Assembly: GCF_910589745.1 (NCBI RefSeq) | Contig: NZ_OU342399.1 | Location: 744,001 to 808,000 of the forward strand | DNA from: Candidatus Arcticimaribacter forsetii | GTDB lineage: Bacteria; Bacteroidota; Bacteroidia; Flavobacteriales; Flavobacteriaceae | Direction: 5' to 3' | Length of the DNA: 64,000 bases | In this document: in pieces, positions 33,930 to 42,222 of the stretch | How positions within the stretch are numbered: position 1 is the stretch's first letter | How the letters are laid out: each line of letters starts with the position of its first letter | Notes under the pieces: generated by a model | Told to the model about the DNA's origin: nothing | Seen by the model: the letters and a program-made list of their open reading frames with translations, nothing else | The model's database searches: none | Program-made: the position numbers and the translations under genes

Positions 33930-35144
33930 CTATCTCCGGATCAATCGAGCTGCATAAAAACCGTCATATTCAGTTTGATGAGAAAAAAAAGTTTCCTCTT
34001 TTTCTAAATCAAAAGTTTTTCCTGCTTCTTGTTTTAGGAACCAGCTAATTTGATCTTGATTTTCACTCGGTAAAATTGAGCAGGTAACATAGATTAATTT
34101 CCCCCCTTTTTTTACCCAATTGGATTGCTCTAAAAGTATTTTTCTCTGTAAATCAATTACTTCTGATATTCTTTCTTCTGTAAGTTTCCACTTTAAATCA
34201 GGGTTTCTTTTTAGTGTCCCAAGACCACTACAAGGGGCGTCTATTAGCACACGATCGGCCCAATTTGATAATGATTCTTTGTATTGAGCATCGGCTACCC
34301 AGATGTTTTTTATGATCTTAACTCTGTTTCTTCGAGCTCGCTTTTTAAGCTCCTTAAGTTTATTTTCTTCTACATCTAGCGCTATAATATCTCCTTTATT
34401 TCTCATAAGAGAAGCCAAATGTAAAGTCTTTCCTCCTGCACCAGCACAACCGTCAATGACATTCATTCCAGGTTTTACGTCAGTGAAGGGTCCTATTTTC
34501 TGTGAATTTGCATCTTGGATTTCAAAACTACCTTTTAGATAAAGGGGTTTTTTTCTAAGGTTAGTTCGCTTGTTTATCAGTAAAGCGTCTTCATACCCTT
34601 TAATTGGAAGTGCCTCAATATTGTATTTAGAGTGTAGTTCTTCTTGAAGTTTTTTTGGGGAGGTTACAATTCTATTTACTCTTAGAATTAATTTTGCTTC
34701 AATGTTTAGTGCGTCAAGCTCAATATTCCATTCTCTAGACAACTCTTTTTTTCCTCTCTCGTATAGCCAAGAAGGTATAGATTTTGTTCTTTCAGGAGTT
34801 GTCTTTTCTTTTTGTCTAGCCTTAATTTCCTTAGGTTTTAAACTTTTAAATTCTTCCCAGTCTGGAACTTCTAGATTATTGATAACGAGCCATACTCCTA
34901 ATAAACTCCAGAGATTTTCTTTTTTATCTACCGTTTCATCATGACCACTCAAAAACGAGTAATAGTTTTTCCATCTTAGGATTTCATAAGTAGCACGATG
35001 TACTGTATTTCTGTCTCCTGATCCCCATTTTGGATTTGCTAGATTTAGTTTTTCTAAAAGTCTTGAGGCTCTAGCGTTCGTCGATAATGTTTTTGCAAGC
35101 GTATCGATGATACCTTGAGCTGTAATGCGGTATAGTTTTCTCAT
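33930..35144 (-). CDS. rsmB-like: RsmB/NOP family rRNA (cytosine-C5) methyltransferase
   Basis: 404 residues. An N-terminal helical NusB/RsmB-like region (about 1-130) precedes a SAM-dependent methyltransferase domain. Motif I is DGCAGAGGKTLHLA, the SAM site includes IALDVEENK, motif IV is DAPCSGLGTLKRNPD and motif VI is YVTCSILPSEN. Both cysteines expected of m5C methyltransferases are present (PC for release, TC for attack). It probably modifies 16S rRNA; the exact position is not known. An exact -7 box (TAAATTTG) ends eight bases before the ATG, so the transcript may be nearly leaderless. Confidence 0.9.
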   Translation of the reverse strand: MRKLYRITAQGIIDTLAKTLSTNARASRLLEKLNLANPKWGSGDRNTVHRATYEILRWKNYYSFLSGHDETVDKKENLWSLLGVWLVINNLEVPDWEEFKSLKPKEIKARQKEKTTPERTKSIPSWLYERGKKELSREWNIELDALNIEAKLILRVNRIVTSPKKLQEELHSKYNIEALPIKGYEDALLINKRTNLRKKPLYLKGSFEIQDANSQKIGPFTDVKPGMNVIDGCAGAGGKTLHLASLMRNKGDIIALDVEENKLKELKKRARRNRVKIIKNIWVADAQYKESLSNWADRVLIDAPCSGLGTLKRNPDLKWKLTEERISEVIDLQRKILLEQSNWVKKGGKLIYVTCSILPSENQDQISWFLKQEAGKTFDLEKEETFFSHQTEYDGFYAARLIRR

Positions 35145-35151
35145 TTAAATG

Positions 35152-35159
35152 CAAATTTA
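35152..35159 (-). promoter_or_regulatory. Promoter -7 box of the RsmB-type methyltransferase gene
   Basis: TAAATTTG on the minus strand, an exact TAnnTTTG. No TTG was found at the right spacing upstream. Transcription would start only one or two bases before the ATG at 35144. Confidence 0.45.
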
Positions 35160-35185
35160 CAGCTCCAATATGAGCTTGTCGCATT

Positions 35186-35653
35186 TTAAGGTATCTTTTT
35201 TTCCTTTCTTGAGCGATGAATCATTTTCTTATGAAATTCTTGTTCTGCTACATGGATTTCTAAAACTTGTTTAGCCGTTAATTTTGACTTTAAAGTATCC
35301 ATAAACTCACGATCTGCTTTTTCTTTTTCAGATCTAAAATGAATTATAGAATCTAAGGTTTCATTCGCACCAGCTTCGGAAACTTCTTCAATGTTTGCTA
35401 GCCTTTTTTTTCTTAGACTTTTCATTTTCTTGTGATACTTATTATATACTCGTGTTTCATAGGCTTCAAAAGCACCCCAGACAAATGATTCTTCTTCTGT
35501 GGTTAGATCTACTTTTTCGATAACGAAATTGATTTTCATCGCTCTTAGGCGTTCGTAACTCATTTTCTTATCTTTTTTTTGTGCCCATGCGCTTGTTGTA
35601 AATAAAGCGATTAGGGTGTATAATGCAATGTGTTTAATCTTCATAGTTTTCAT
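35186..35653 (-). CDS. Small secreted Spy/CpxP-like protein, third gene of an ECF sigma operon
   Basis: 155 residues with a clear signal peptide (1-25, ending TTSAWAQ) and a mature region that is almost all charged helix. Two LTxx(E/Q)-like motifs appear (LTTEEESFVW near 50 and LTAKQVLEIH near 125), as in periplasmic Spy/CpxP-type helical proteins. Flavobacterial genomes often carry such a protein after an ECF sigma factor and annotate it as a sensor of the sigma factor. The start overlaps the preceding gene by 20 bases (11 if the second Met is used), so the three genes are coupled. A role in sensing periplasmic stress is inferred. Confidence 0.75.
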   Translation of the reverse strand: MKTMKIKHIALYTLIALFTTSAWAQKKDKKMSYERLRAMKINFVIEKVDLTTEEESFVWGAFEAYETRVYNKYHKKMKSLRKKRLANIEEVSEAGANETLDSIIHFRSEKEKADREFMDTLKSKLTAKQVLEIHVAEQEFHKKMIHRSRKEKKIP

Positions 35654-36107
35654 AAATTAAATTGAAATCTGGGTTGTAAGCTTCTTGTAGTTCAAATATT
35701 GTTTCGTTGTTAAGGTTTTCAAAAGCGATCGAATTAATTTCTAAGTCCTGGTTTTGAGTTAGATCAAATAATTCGTTTGTTGTAAAAGGAATTTCTTGTT
35801 CTTCAAAATATATTTTAGCATACGCTGGATCATCTATTTCTTCTTTAAATTGACTTAGAGCGAGTACGATAAGAAAGCAAGCGGCAATAGATGAATAGTA
35901 AGGTAATAAAGTGATTAATTTACTTTTTGGTTTTTGGTCTTTTATTAGTTTTTCGATTTGATGTTCCGATCTTTCAAAATAACCCATAGGAACTTCTAGC
36001 TTGAAGTGAACTTTTGAAATTGATTCAAGATCACCCATAAGCTTGTTCTGCTCATCAAAGTAATTTTCAGGAACTTTAAATCCGTGTTTATTGTTTTTCA
36101 ATTTCAT
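35634..36107 (-). CDS. Single-pass membrane protein of ECF sigma operon, probable anti-sigma factor
   Basis: 157 residues with one membrane span at about 64-86 (LITLLPYYSSIAACFLIVLAL). The cytoplasmic N-terminus carries the same short motif twice: FKVPENYFDEQ (10-20) and FKLEVPMGYFERSEHQ (35-50). The rest is an acidic periplasmic tail. Its size, topology and place directly after the sigma gene (20-base overlap) are those of an anti-sigma factor, although I do not see a classical zinc-binding anti-sigma motif. The repeated F-x-VP-x-x-YF element would be the likely sigma-binding part; this is inference. Confidence 0.7.
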   Translation of the reverse strand: MKLKNNKHGFKVPENYFDEQNKLMGDLESISKVHFKLEVPMGYFERSEHQIEKLIKDQKPKSKLITLLPYYSSIAACFLIVLALSQFKEEIDDPAYAKIYFEEQEIPFTTNELFDLTQNQDLEINSIAFENLNNETIFELQEAYNPDFNLIYENYED

Positions 36108-36630
36108 TTTTAATTTTTTTTACCGCATGATGATAAGATGCTTTCAAACTTCCAATGCTAGTTTCTAATATTTCAGAGATTTCATCATATTTTAATTCAT
36201 CAAAATACCTTAGATTGAAAACTAACCTTTGTTTTTCTGGAAGTTTTGCAATAGCTAATTGAAGTTTTCTGGCAATTTGATCTCCCTCAAAATATACATC
36301 TGCCTCCAGTTTATTAACCTGTTTTTCTGTATATTCATTTGTGGAAAGCCCTAATTTCTTAGACTTTTGTTTAATGAATGTTAAAGATTCATTTGTTGCT
36401 ATTCTGTACATCCAGCTATATAATTTACTGTCACCTCTAAAATTTTTTATATTCTTGAAGATTTTAATGTATGTATTTTGGAGTACGTCATCAGCATCTT
36501 CATGATCTAAAACAATTTTTCGGATATGCCAATAAAGTGGCTGTTGATATTCCTTTATCAAGGTCTTGAATCCTATTTCCTGAGTTTTTGGATTCTGTAA
36601 TGCATTTATCAAAAGCGTTTGCTCTTCCAA
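36088..36630 (-). CDS. ECF-family RNA polymerase sigma factor
   Basis: 180 residues. Region 2 spans about 20-90 (HEDADDVLQNTYIKIFKNI, then FRGDSKLYSWMYRIATNE for -10 recognition). Region 4 spans about 120-175 (LPEKQRLVFNLRYFDELKYDEISEILETSIGSL, a helix-turn-helix; quoted here only by its ends LPEKQRL and SIGSLKASY). Regions 1 and 3 are absent, as in ECF factors. First gene of a three-gene operon with a membrane protein and a secreted helical protein, each overlapping its neighbour by 20 bases. It probably responds to an envelope signal. The 84 bases before it, after the ABC exporter gene, hold no clear TAnnTTTG box. Confidence 0.92.
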   Translation of the reverse strand: MEEQTLLINALQNPKTQEIGFKTLIKEYQQPLYWHIRKIVLDHEDADDVLQNTYIKIFKNIKNFRGDSKLYSWMYRIATNESLTFIKQKSKKLGLSTNEYTEKQVNKLEADVYFEGDQIARKLQLAIAKLPEKQRLVFNLRYFDELKYDEISEILETSIGSLKASYHHAVKKIKNEIEKQ

Positions 36631-36714
36631 GTAAAAATTGTTTATAGCTATGACTCTAAAAATACAAAATAGTTTAATGAGTCCCAGAACTTTGCTCTTT
36701 AGTGAACAGTCAAT

Positions 36715-38535
36715 TTACAGGCTTTGCATTTCAACTAACTTTTTGTAATTGCTGTTGTTGGCTATTAATTCTGAATGTGTACCCATTTCAATAATTTCAC
36801 CTGCTTGCATAACTACAATTAAATTTGCTTTTTGAATTGTAGAAAGTCGATGTGCAATTACTAAAGAAGTTCTATTGTTCATTAGGTTTTCTAGGGCTTC
36901 TTGTACTAGCTTTTCTGACTCTGTATCCAATGCTGAGGTTGCTTCGTCTAAAACCAGGATGGGAGGGTTTTTTAAGACTGCTCGTGCAATCGATAAACGT
37001 TGTTTTTGACCTCCAGATAATTTGTTTCCCTGATCTCCTATGTTGGTGTTGTATCCATCGGGTAAATTGATAATAAATTCATGTGCATTTGCAATTTTAG
37101 CAGCAGCTATTACTTCTTCTTCGTTTGCATTTGGATCTCCAATTAGTAAATTGTTTAATACACTGTCATTAAATAAAATAGAGTCTTGTGTTACAATTCC
37201 GATTAGTTTACGAAGCGATTTAGTAGTGATTTTTTTAAGATCAGTTCCATCGATCTGAATACTTCCATCTTCAACATCATAGAAGCGATTCAGTAAATTT
37301 GCAACAGTTGTTTTTCCACTACCAGACTGACCCACTAAAGCAATTGTTTGTCCTTTTGAAAGCTCAAGTGAAAAGTTCTTTAAAACAGGTTTTGTTTCGT
37401 ATTTGAAATTTATATTTTCGAAGTTAACTTTATCAGAGAAATCACTTATTGTTTTTGCGTCAGCCGCATCTGTCAACTCATTTTTAGCTTCCAAAATCTC
37501 TAAAACACGTTCAGCAGCAGCATTTCCTTTTTTAACTGCATAAGATGCTTTGCTTATTGCTTTTGCAGGAGTTAGTATATTGTATGCAAGTGTCATGAAT
37601 GCAATAAAGATGGTTCCTCTCAAGGTTCCTTCAATCAGAACCATGGAACCACCAAACCAAAGCAGCCCCCCGATTACTCCTATTCCCATGAATTCGCTAA
37701 CTGGAGAAGCTAAGTTTTGTCTATTCAATAACTTGTTTGAGAAATTAAAAAATTTTAAGGTTGAATTGAAAAACTTTGTGTTGAATTTTCCTTCGGCACT
37801 AAAAGCTTTAATAATACTCAGTCCACTCAAAGATTCTTCGACAATAGATAAAAATTCACCTTGTTCTTTCTGAACATTTTGGGAGTGTTTTTTTAGACTT
37901 TTTCCAATTGAAGAAATAATAAACCCTGAAACTGGAATGAAAATTAGAACGAAAACAGAAAGTTTTACATTCATATTAAACATCAGAATGAGTGTAAAAA
38001 TAATAGTTAAAGGCTCCCGAACTATTAACTCTATGATAGAAAGAAAAGAGTGTTGGATTTCTAGAACATCGGATGTTATTCTTGCTAACGTATCTCCTTT
38101 CTTCTTTTCAGTAAAATAAGAAACGGGCTGTTGTAGTATTTTTACATAAAGTGCATCTCTAAGGTCTTTCAAAATTCCATTTCTTAAAAATGTCACAAAA
38201 TACATGGCCAAATAATTGAACAGATTTTTAAGAAAAAATAGTATTAAAATCAAAACAATTGCAAAAATTAGTGCCGTTAAGGGTTCTTCATCTACTGTAG
38301 TTCCAATTTTATAGTTAATGTAATCTGTAACATATTCTTTTAAACCTGAAATACCTGTATATGTAGGTTTTGACTCAATTTTTGGTGTAGATCCAAAAAG
38401 GACATCAAACATAGGAACAAGAGCTACAAAAGATAGGGCACTGAAAAGTGCATAAAGAATATTGAATAATATATTTAGGAAAGCAAACCTTTTATAGGGT
38501 AGTGCAAATAATAATATTTTTTTAAAATAGTTCAT
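36715..38535 (-). CDS. ABC exporter, fused permease and ATPase (MsbA-like)
   Basis: 606 residues. The N-terminal half (about 1-330) is a six-helix type IV ABC transmembrane domain. The C-terminal half is the ATPase, with Walker A GQSGSGKTT, Q-loop VTQDSILF, signature LSGGQKQR, Walker B ILVLDEATSALD and H-loop IAHRLS. It works as a homodimer in the inner membrane and resembles lipid and lipid A flippases. The start follows the stop of the phosphohexomutase gene with no gap, and that gene is fused by TAATG to a GT2 glycosyltransferase gene. The operon therefore suggests export of a glycosylated lipid or precursor; the substrate is not known. Confidence 0.93.
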   Translation of the reverse strand: MNYFKKILLFALPYKRFAFLNILFNILYALFSALSFVALVPMFDVLFGSTPKIESKPTYTGISGLKEYVTDYINYKIGTTVDEEPLTALIFAIVLILILFFLKNLFNYLAMYFVTFLRNGILKDLRDALYVKILQQPVSYFTEKKKGDTLARITSDVLEIQHSFLSIIELIVREPLTIIFTLILMFNMNVKLSVFVLIFIPVSGFIISSIGKSLKKHSQNVQKEQGEFLSIVEESLSGLSIIKAFSAEGKFNTKFFNSTLKFFNFSNKLLNRQNLASPVSEFMGIGVIGGLLWFGGSMVLIEGTLRGTIFIAFMTLAYNILTPAKAISKASYAVKKGNAAAERVLEILEAKNELTDAADAKTISDFSDKVNFENINFKYETKPVLKNFSLELSKGQTIALVGQSGSGKTTVANLLNRFYDVEDGSIQIDGTDLKKITTKSLRKLIGIVTQDSILFNDSVLNNLLIGDPNANEEEVIAAAKIANAHEFIINLPDGYNTNIGDQGNKLSGGQKQRLSIARAVLKNPPILVLDEATSALDTESEKLVQEALENLMNNRTSLVIAHRLSTIQKANLIVVMQAGEIIEMGTHSELIANNSNYKKLVEMQSL

Positions 38536-40230
38536 TTATATCCCAATGCTTTGAATTAGTTTCTTACAATTAGTTGCAAGTGTTTTTTTAGTTTGGTCGT
38601 AATTTTTTACTTGTTCTAATTTTGTATTAACACTGAAGTAAAATTTTATTTTTGGCTCCGTACCACTAGGACGAATAGCAATCCTACTGCCATCGGCCAA
38701 AGTAAAAATAATTACATTCGATTTTGGATAGGCTAATTTTACTGATGTTCCATCAATATATAAACTGGTTTGTTTTTGATAATCATCAATCTTTTGAACT
38801 TTAATTCCAGCGATATCTTTTGGAGGGTTTGTTCTAAACTCGTACATCATATTTTGAATTTCTTCAAACCCTGACTTTCCTTTTTTGGTTAAAGAAACTA
38901 ACTCCTCATGATACATTCCAACCTTTAGGTAGCTTTCCATGAGGTATTCATATAATGAACTTCCTTTTTCTTTTTGAATTACTGCAATTTCTGCGGCTAA
39001 AAGAGCAGATGTTATAGCATCTTTATCCCGAACTTGATCTCCGACCATGTATCCATAGCTTTCTTCGCCACCTGCAATAAATGTTTGCTCTGGAAATTCT
39101 TCAATCATTTTTGCAATCCACTTAAATCCGGTCAGACCTAATTTACATTCAATTCCAAAATATGCAGCTAATTGTTCCATTACTGGAGAAGAAACTACAG
39201 TAGAACCAATGAAATGTTTTTTGGTTAAGCCCCCTGGATAGTTTTCTAGAAGGTAGCGCGTTAAAACCAGCATAGTTTCGTTTCCATTGAGGAGAACGAA
39301 CTCATTAGATAAATTTCTTACAGCAATTCCAAGACGATCTGCATCTGGATCTGTTCCTACTAAAAAATCTGCATGCAATTCTACGGCTTTTTCCAGGCCT
39401 AAGCTCAACGCTTCTCTTTCTTCTGGGTTTGGTGAAGCAACAGTTGGAAAATCTCCATCGGGAGCTTCTTGTTCTTTAATACTGTGAAAATTTTTGTATC
39501 CAGCTGCTTCGAATACAGAAGGCATTAGTGTTATTGCAGTTCCGTGTAAGGAAGTAAAAACAACAGAGAAATTTGACTTTGCATTTTCAGAAGCCCTGCA
39601 TACCTTCAGTGTATTCTCGCGAAATGCAGAATCAATTTCTTCATCAATTAAATTAATCTTTGAAGAAACACCAATGAAATTGATGGATTCAAAATTAGTT
39701 TTTTCTATTTCGGTAATTATTTCTTGATCTTGTGGAGGTACAATTTGTCCACCGTCGCTCCAATAAACCTTATATCCATTATACTCTGGTGGATTATGAG
39801 ATGCTGTAAGTACTATTCCACAATGAGCTTTTAGATAGCGAACTGCAAATGATAATTCTGGAGTAGGACGTAAGTCAGAAAACAAAAAAACTTCAATTCC
39901 ATTGGCCGAAAACACATCACATACTGTTTGGGCAAAATCTTTACTGTTGTGCCTACAATCATAAGCAATAACAGCTTTAATAGGTTCCGAGGGGAATGTT
40001 TTTTTTAGGTAATTAGAAAGCCCTTGGGTGCTTTTCCCCAGGGTATATTTGTTTATGCGGTTAGATCCAACTCCCATTATTCCACGAATACCTCCCGTAC
40101 CAAATTCAAGGTCTTTATAGAAGGAGTCTTCGAGTTCGTGTGGTTTTGACATTAAAGCTTTTACCTGATCACGAGTCTTCTTGTCAAAGGGTTCCTCTAG
40201 CCAGGGTTTTATTTTTTCTTCAATATTCAT
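38536..40230 (-). CDS. Phosphohexomutase (phosphoglucomutase/phosphomannomutase)
   Basis: 564 residues, the long form of the alpha-D-phosphohexomutase family. It interconverts sugar 1- and 6-phosphates through a phosphoserine. Motifs in order: substrate-phosphate region FGTGGIRGIMG (43-53), catalytic Ser144 in TASHNPPEYNGYK, metal loop GTDPDADRLGIAV, sugar-binding loop GGEESYGY, phosphate-binding loop RPSGTEPKIKFY. All are intact. Its start overlaps the glycosyltransferase stop (TAATG) and its stop abuts the ABC exporter start. This suggests it supplies sugar phosphates for a surface glycan, besides general carbohydrate metabolism. Confidence 0.93.
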   Translation of the reverse strand: MNIEEKIKPWLEEPFDKKTRDQVKALMSKPHELEDSFYKDLEFGTGGIRGIMGVGSNRINKYTLGKSTQGLSNYLKKTFPSEPIKAVIAYDCRHNSKDFAQTVCDVFSANGIEVFLFSDLRPTPELSFAVRYLKAHCGIVLTASHNPPEYNGYKVYWSDGGQIVPPQDQEIITEIEKTNFESINFIGVSSKINLIDEEIDSAFRENTLKVCRASENAKSNFSVVFTSLHGTAITLMPSVFEAAGYKNFHSIKEQEAPDGDFPTVASPNPEEREALSLGLEKAVELHADFLVGTDPDADRLGIAVRNLSNEFVLLNGNETMLVLTRYLLENYPGGLTKKHFIGSTVVSSPVMEQLAAYFGIECKLGLTGFKWIAKMIEEFPEQTFIAGGEESYGYMVGDQVRDKDAITSALLAAEIAVIQKEKGSSLYEYLMESYLKVGMYHEELVSLTKKGKSGFEEIQNMMYEFRTNPPKDIAGIKVQKIDDYQKQTSLYIDGTSVKLAYPKSNVIIFTLADGSRIAIRPSGTEPKIKFYFSVNTKLEQVKNYDQTKKTLATNCKKLIQSIGI

Positions 40231-41180
40231 TAAGACCTTTTTAAAGTTTTTTTAACTACGTAACGTAATTGATTTTTTTGGTGACCTGCCCAAAGCTCTC
40301 CCAGGAATCCAGCGACAAAAAATTGAGTACCAAGGATCATGGTTGTTAGAGCAATAAAAAATTCAGGACGTTCTGCAATTAATCTACCGTTAGGATTGAG
40401 ATATAATTTATCTAGGCCTAAATAAAATGCAGCACCAAACCCAATTAAAAACATCACAGAACCCCAAAAGCCAAAAAAGTGCATGGGCCGTTTACCAAAT
40501 TTATTTAAAAAACTTAGAGTTATTAAATCAAGAAATCCATTTACAAATCTGTTCCAGCCGAATTTTGTTACTCCATATTTTCTAGCCTGATGTTTAACAA
40601 CTTGTTCTCCTATTTTATTGAAACCTGCGTGAGCAGCTAAAACAGGTATATATCGATGCATTTCTCCGTAAACTTCTATTGTCTTTATTACTTCTTTTTT
40701 ATAAACTTTAATTCCACAGTTAAAATCATGTAAATAAATTCCTGAAGCACGTCTAGCTGCCCAGTTAAATAATTTAGAAGGAATGTTTTTAAAGAGAGTA
40801 GAGTCATAGCGTTTCTTTTTCCATCCTGAAATCAGATCTAAATCCTCAGAAATTATTCGCTGATAAAGATTGGGTATTTCACTGGGTGCATCTTGTAGAT
40901 CAGCATCTAAAGTAGCAATTAGATCTCCCGATGATTCTGCAAAACCAGCATGAAGTGCTTGTGATTTTCCAAAGTTTTTTGAAAAACGAATCCCATAGGT
41001 TGAACTATGGGATTTATTTAATTTTTCTATTATTTCCCATGAATTATCCGAACTTCCATCGTCTATGAAAATAATTTCAAAAGACAATTCGGTAGGTTTT
41101 AACTCGTCAAGAATCCATTGATGTAATTCAGGAAGAGATTCTGCCTCATTAAGAAGCGGGATGATGATGGATAAATTCAT
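40230..41180 (-). CDS. Membrane-anchored GT2 glycosyltransferase (DPM1/GtrB-like)
   Basis: 316 residues. A GT-A catalytic domain (about 1-225) begins SIIIPLLNEAESLPEL and has the nucleotide-binding FIDDGSSDNSW, the metal site ATLDADLQDAP, and the acceptor region HDFNCGIKVYKK. Two C-terminal membrane helices follow (about 235-258 and 280-305). Members move a sugar from a nucleotide donor to polyprenyl phosphate at the inner membrane. It is the first gene of a GT2 - phosphohexomutase - ABC exporter operon. Two overlapping -7-like boxes lie just upstream. Confidence 0.92.
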   Translation of the reverse strand: MNLSIIIPLLNEAESLPELHQWILDELKPTELSFEIIFIDDGSSDNSWEIIEKLNKSHSSTYGIRFSKNFGKSQALHAGFAESSGDLIATLDADLQDAPSEIPNLYQRIISEDLDLISGWKKKRYDSTLFKNIPSKLFNWAARRASGIYLHDFNCGIKVYKKEVIKTIEVYGEMHRYIPVLAAHAGFNKIGEQVVKHQARKYGVTKFGWNRFVNGFLDLITLSFLNKFGKRPMHFFGFWGSVMFLIGFGAAFYLGLDKLYLNPNGRLIAERPEFFIALTTMILGTQFFVAGFLGELWAGHQKNQLRYVVKKTLKRS

Positions 41181-41197
41181 AACTTTTATAAAGTATA

Positions 41198-41213
41198 CAA
41201 AGTTACAAAATTA
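41198..41213 (-). promoter_or_regulatory. Tandem -7 boxes upstream of the GT2 operon
   Basis: The minus strand reads TAATTTTGTAACTTTG, two exact TAnnTTTG boxes back to back (41206-41213 and 41198-41205). They sit in the 38-base gap before the glycosyltransferase ATG. No TTG at 17-21 bases was found. Confidence 0.5.
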
Positions 41214-41218
41214 TAACC

Positions 41219-41743
41219 TTATTCTGGGCGGTTGCGCTTAAGGAAGAGTCCTGTGATTAAAGAAACTACTAATCCAGTTAATAGACTAAAAATAATCATG
41301 ATACTACTTGTAATTACTGGACCTGTAAACTGCTGTTGCATTCCTTTTACTTGTTCGATCATTTCATCACTTGCTTCTGGGTTTTGATCCATAAATTCAT
41401 TTAGTCCCATTTCAAGTGCTTTATTCATCATTTCTGGATCTAAAACATTAGATAAAAACAAAAAGTAGATAACATTTATAATTCCAGAAACTGCGGCCAT
41501 TCCAAGTCCAATTTTAATAGCTTGACCTAACGACATGAAGTTTTCGTTGTCTTTACGGTAAGCGAATTGAGCATAAGCAATTACTCCAAGCGTGATTACA
41601 AGGCTAACTATAGTAGCATTTGAATCATTCTGATAATGCATGTCTAAAGAATAAAGCATAAGCCCGAAGACTACGGATATACCTCCTAATATACCACCAT
41701 ACTGAAGAATGTGATTTTTTAGTTCTAGATTTTGATCTTTCAT
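41219..41743 (-). CDS. DUF4199 family inner-membrane protein
   Basis: 174 residues with four predicted membrane helices: about 13-31, 44-60, 75-100 and 140-168. Between helices 3 and 4 is a hydrophilic acidic loop (NEFMDQNPEASDEMIEQ). It matches the DUF4199 family, widespread in Bacteroidota and of unknown function. In flavobacteria it commonly sits next to a GT2 glycosyltransferase, as here, so a shared role in envelope assembly is plausible. The last residues are positively charged (LFLKRNRPE), consistent with a cytoplasmic C-terminus. Confidence 0.85.
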   Translation of the reverse strand: MKDQNLELKNHILQYGGILGGISVVFGLMLYSLDMHYQNDSNATIVSLVITLGVIAYAQFAYRKDNENFMSLGQAIKIGLGMAAVSGIINVIYFLFLSNVLDPEMMNKALEMGLNEFMDQNPEASDEMIEQVKGMQQQFTGPVITSSIMIIFSLLTGLVVSLITGLFLKRNRPE

Positions 41744-41775
41744 AGTATTTAGTTTAATTATTTTGATGATTTATA

Positions 41776-41807
41776 TTGGTTAAATTTAGAAAAAACTATT
41801 ACATTTG
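41776..41807 (+). promoter_or_regulatory. Promoter of rpmE (L31)
   Basis: TTG at 41776-41778 and an exact TACATTTG at 41800-41807, spaced by 21 bases. The predicted leader is about 16 bases. Confidence 0.65.
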
Positions 41808-41829
41808 CAGACGTTTTAAAAATAAATTT

Positions 41830-42081
41830 ATGAAAGCAGGTATACATCCAGACAATTATAGACTAGTAGCTTTTAAAGATATGTCTAACGAAGATGTCTT
41901 TCTAACTAAGTCAACAGTAAACACTAAAGAAACTTTAGAGGTTGATGGTGTTGAATATCCTTTAGTTAAACTTGAGATATCAAGAACATCTCATCCATTC
42001 TACACAGGTAAAACTAAATTGGTTGATACTGCAGGTAGAATTGACAAGTTCAAAAACAAATATTCTAAGTTTAAAAAATAA
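41830..42081 (+). CDS. rpmE2: 50S ribosomal protein L31, type B
   Basis: 83 residues starting at [17 protein letters not shown]. It has the type B length and lacks the zinc-binding cysteines of type A L31, so it does not depend on zinc. A longer in-frame start at 41776 would read through the promoter and is rejected. It has its own promoter and a strong terminator at 42103-42129, so it is probably monocistronic. It is a component of the large ribosomal subunit. Confidence 0.95.
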   Translation: MKAGIHPDNYRLVAFKDMSNEDVFLTKSTVNTKETLEVDGVEYPLVKLEISRTSHPFYTGKTKLVDTAGRIDKFKNKYSKFKK

Positions 42082-42102
42082 TCTTTTAGACTTACAAAAT
42101 AC

Positions 42103-42129
42103 AAAGCTGTCTTTTAGACAGCTTTTTTT
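42103..42129 (+). terminator. Terminator of rpmE
   Basis: Stem AAAGCTGTCT (42103-42112) with AGACAGCTTT (42116-42125), a 3-base loop and a seven-T run ending at 42129. Confidence 0.9.
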
Positions 42130-42222
42130 ATGATTTTTATCGAAGTCTGATACTCTTGAAAAAATTCATAAATTTGAATATCTAACTCAGATATTCATAT
42201 CCTTTAAGGGACAATTATAATT

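Noticed and set aside
41776..41829. An N-terminal extension of L31 from a GTG/TTG at 41776.
   Set aside because: The extension covers the gene's own promoter and is absent from L31 proteins.
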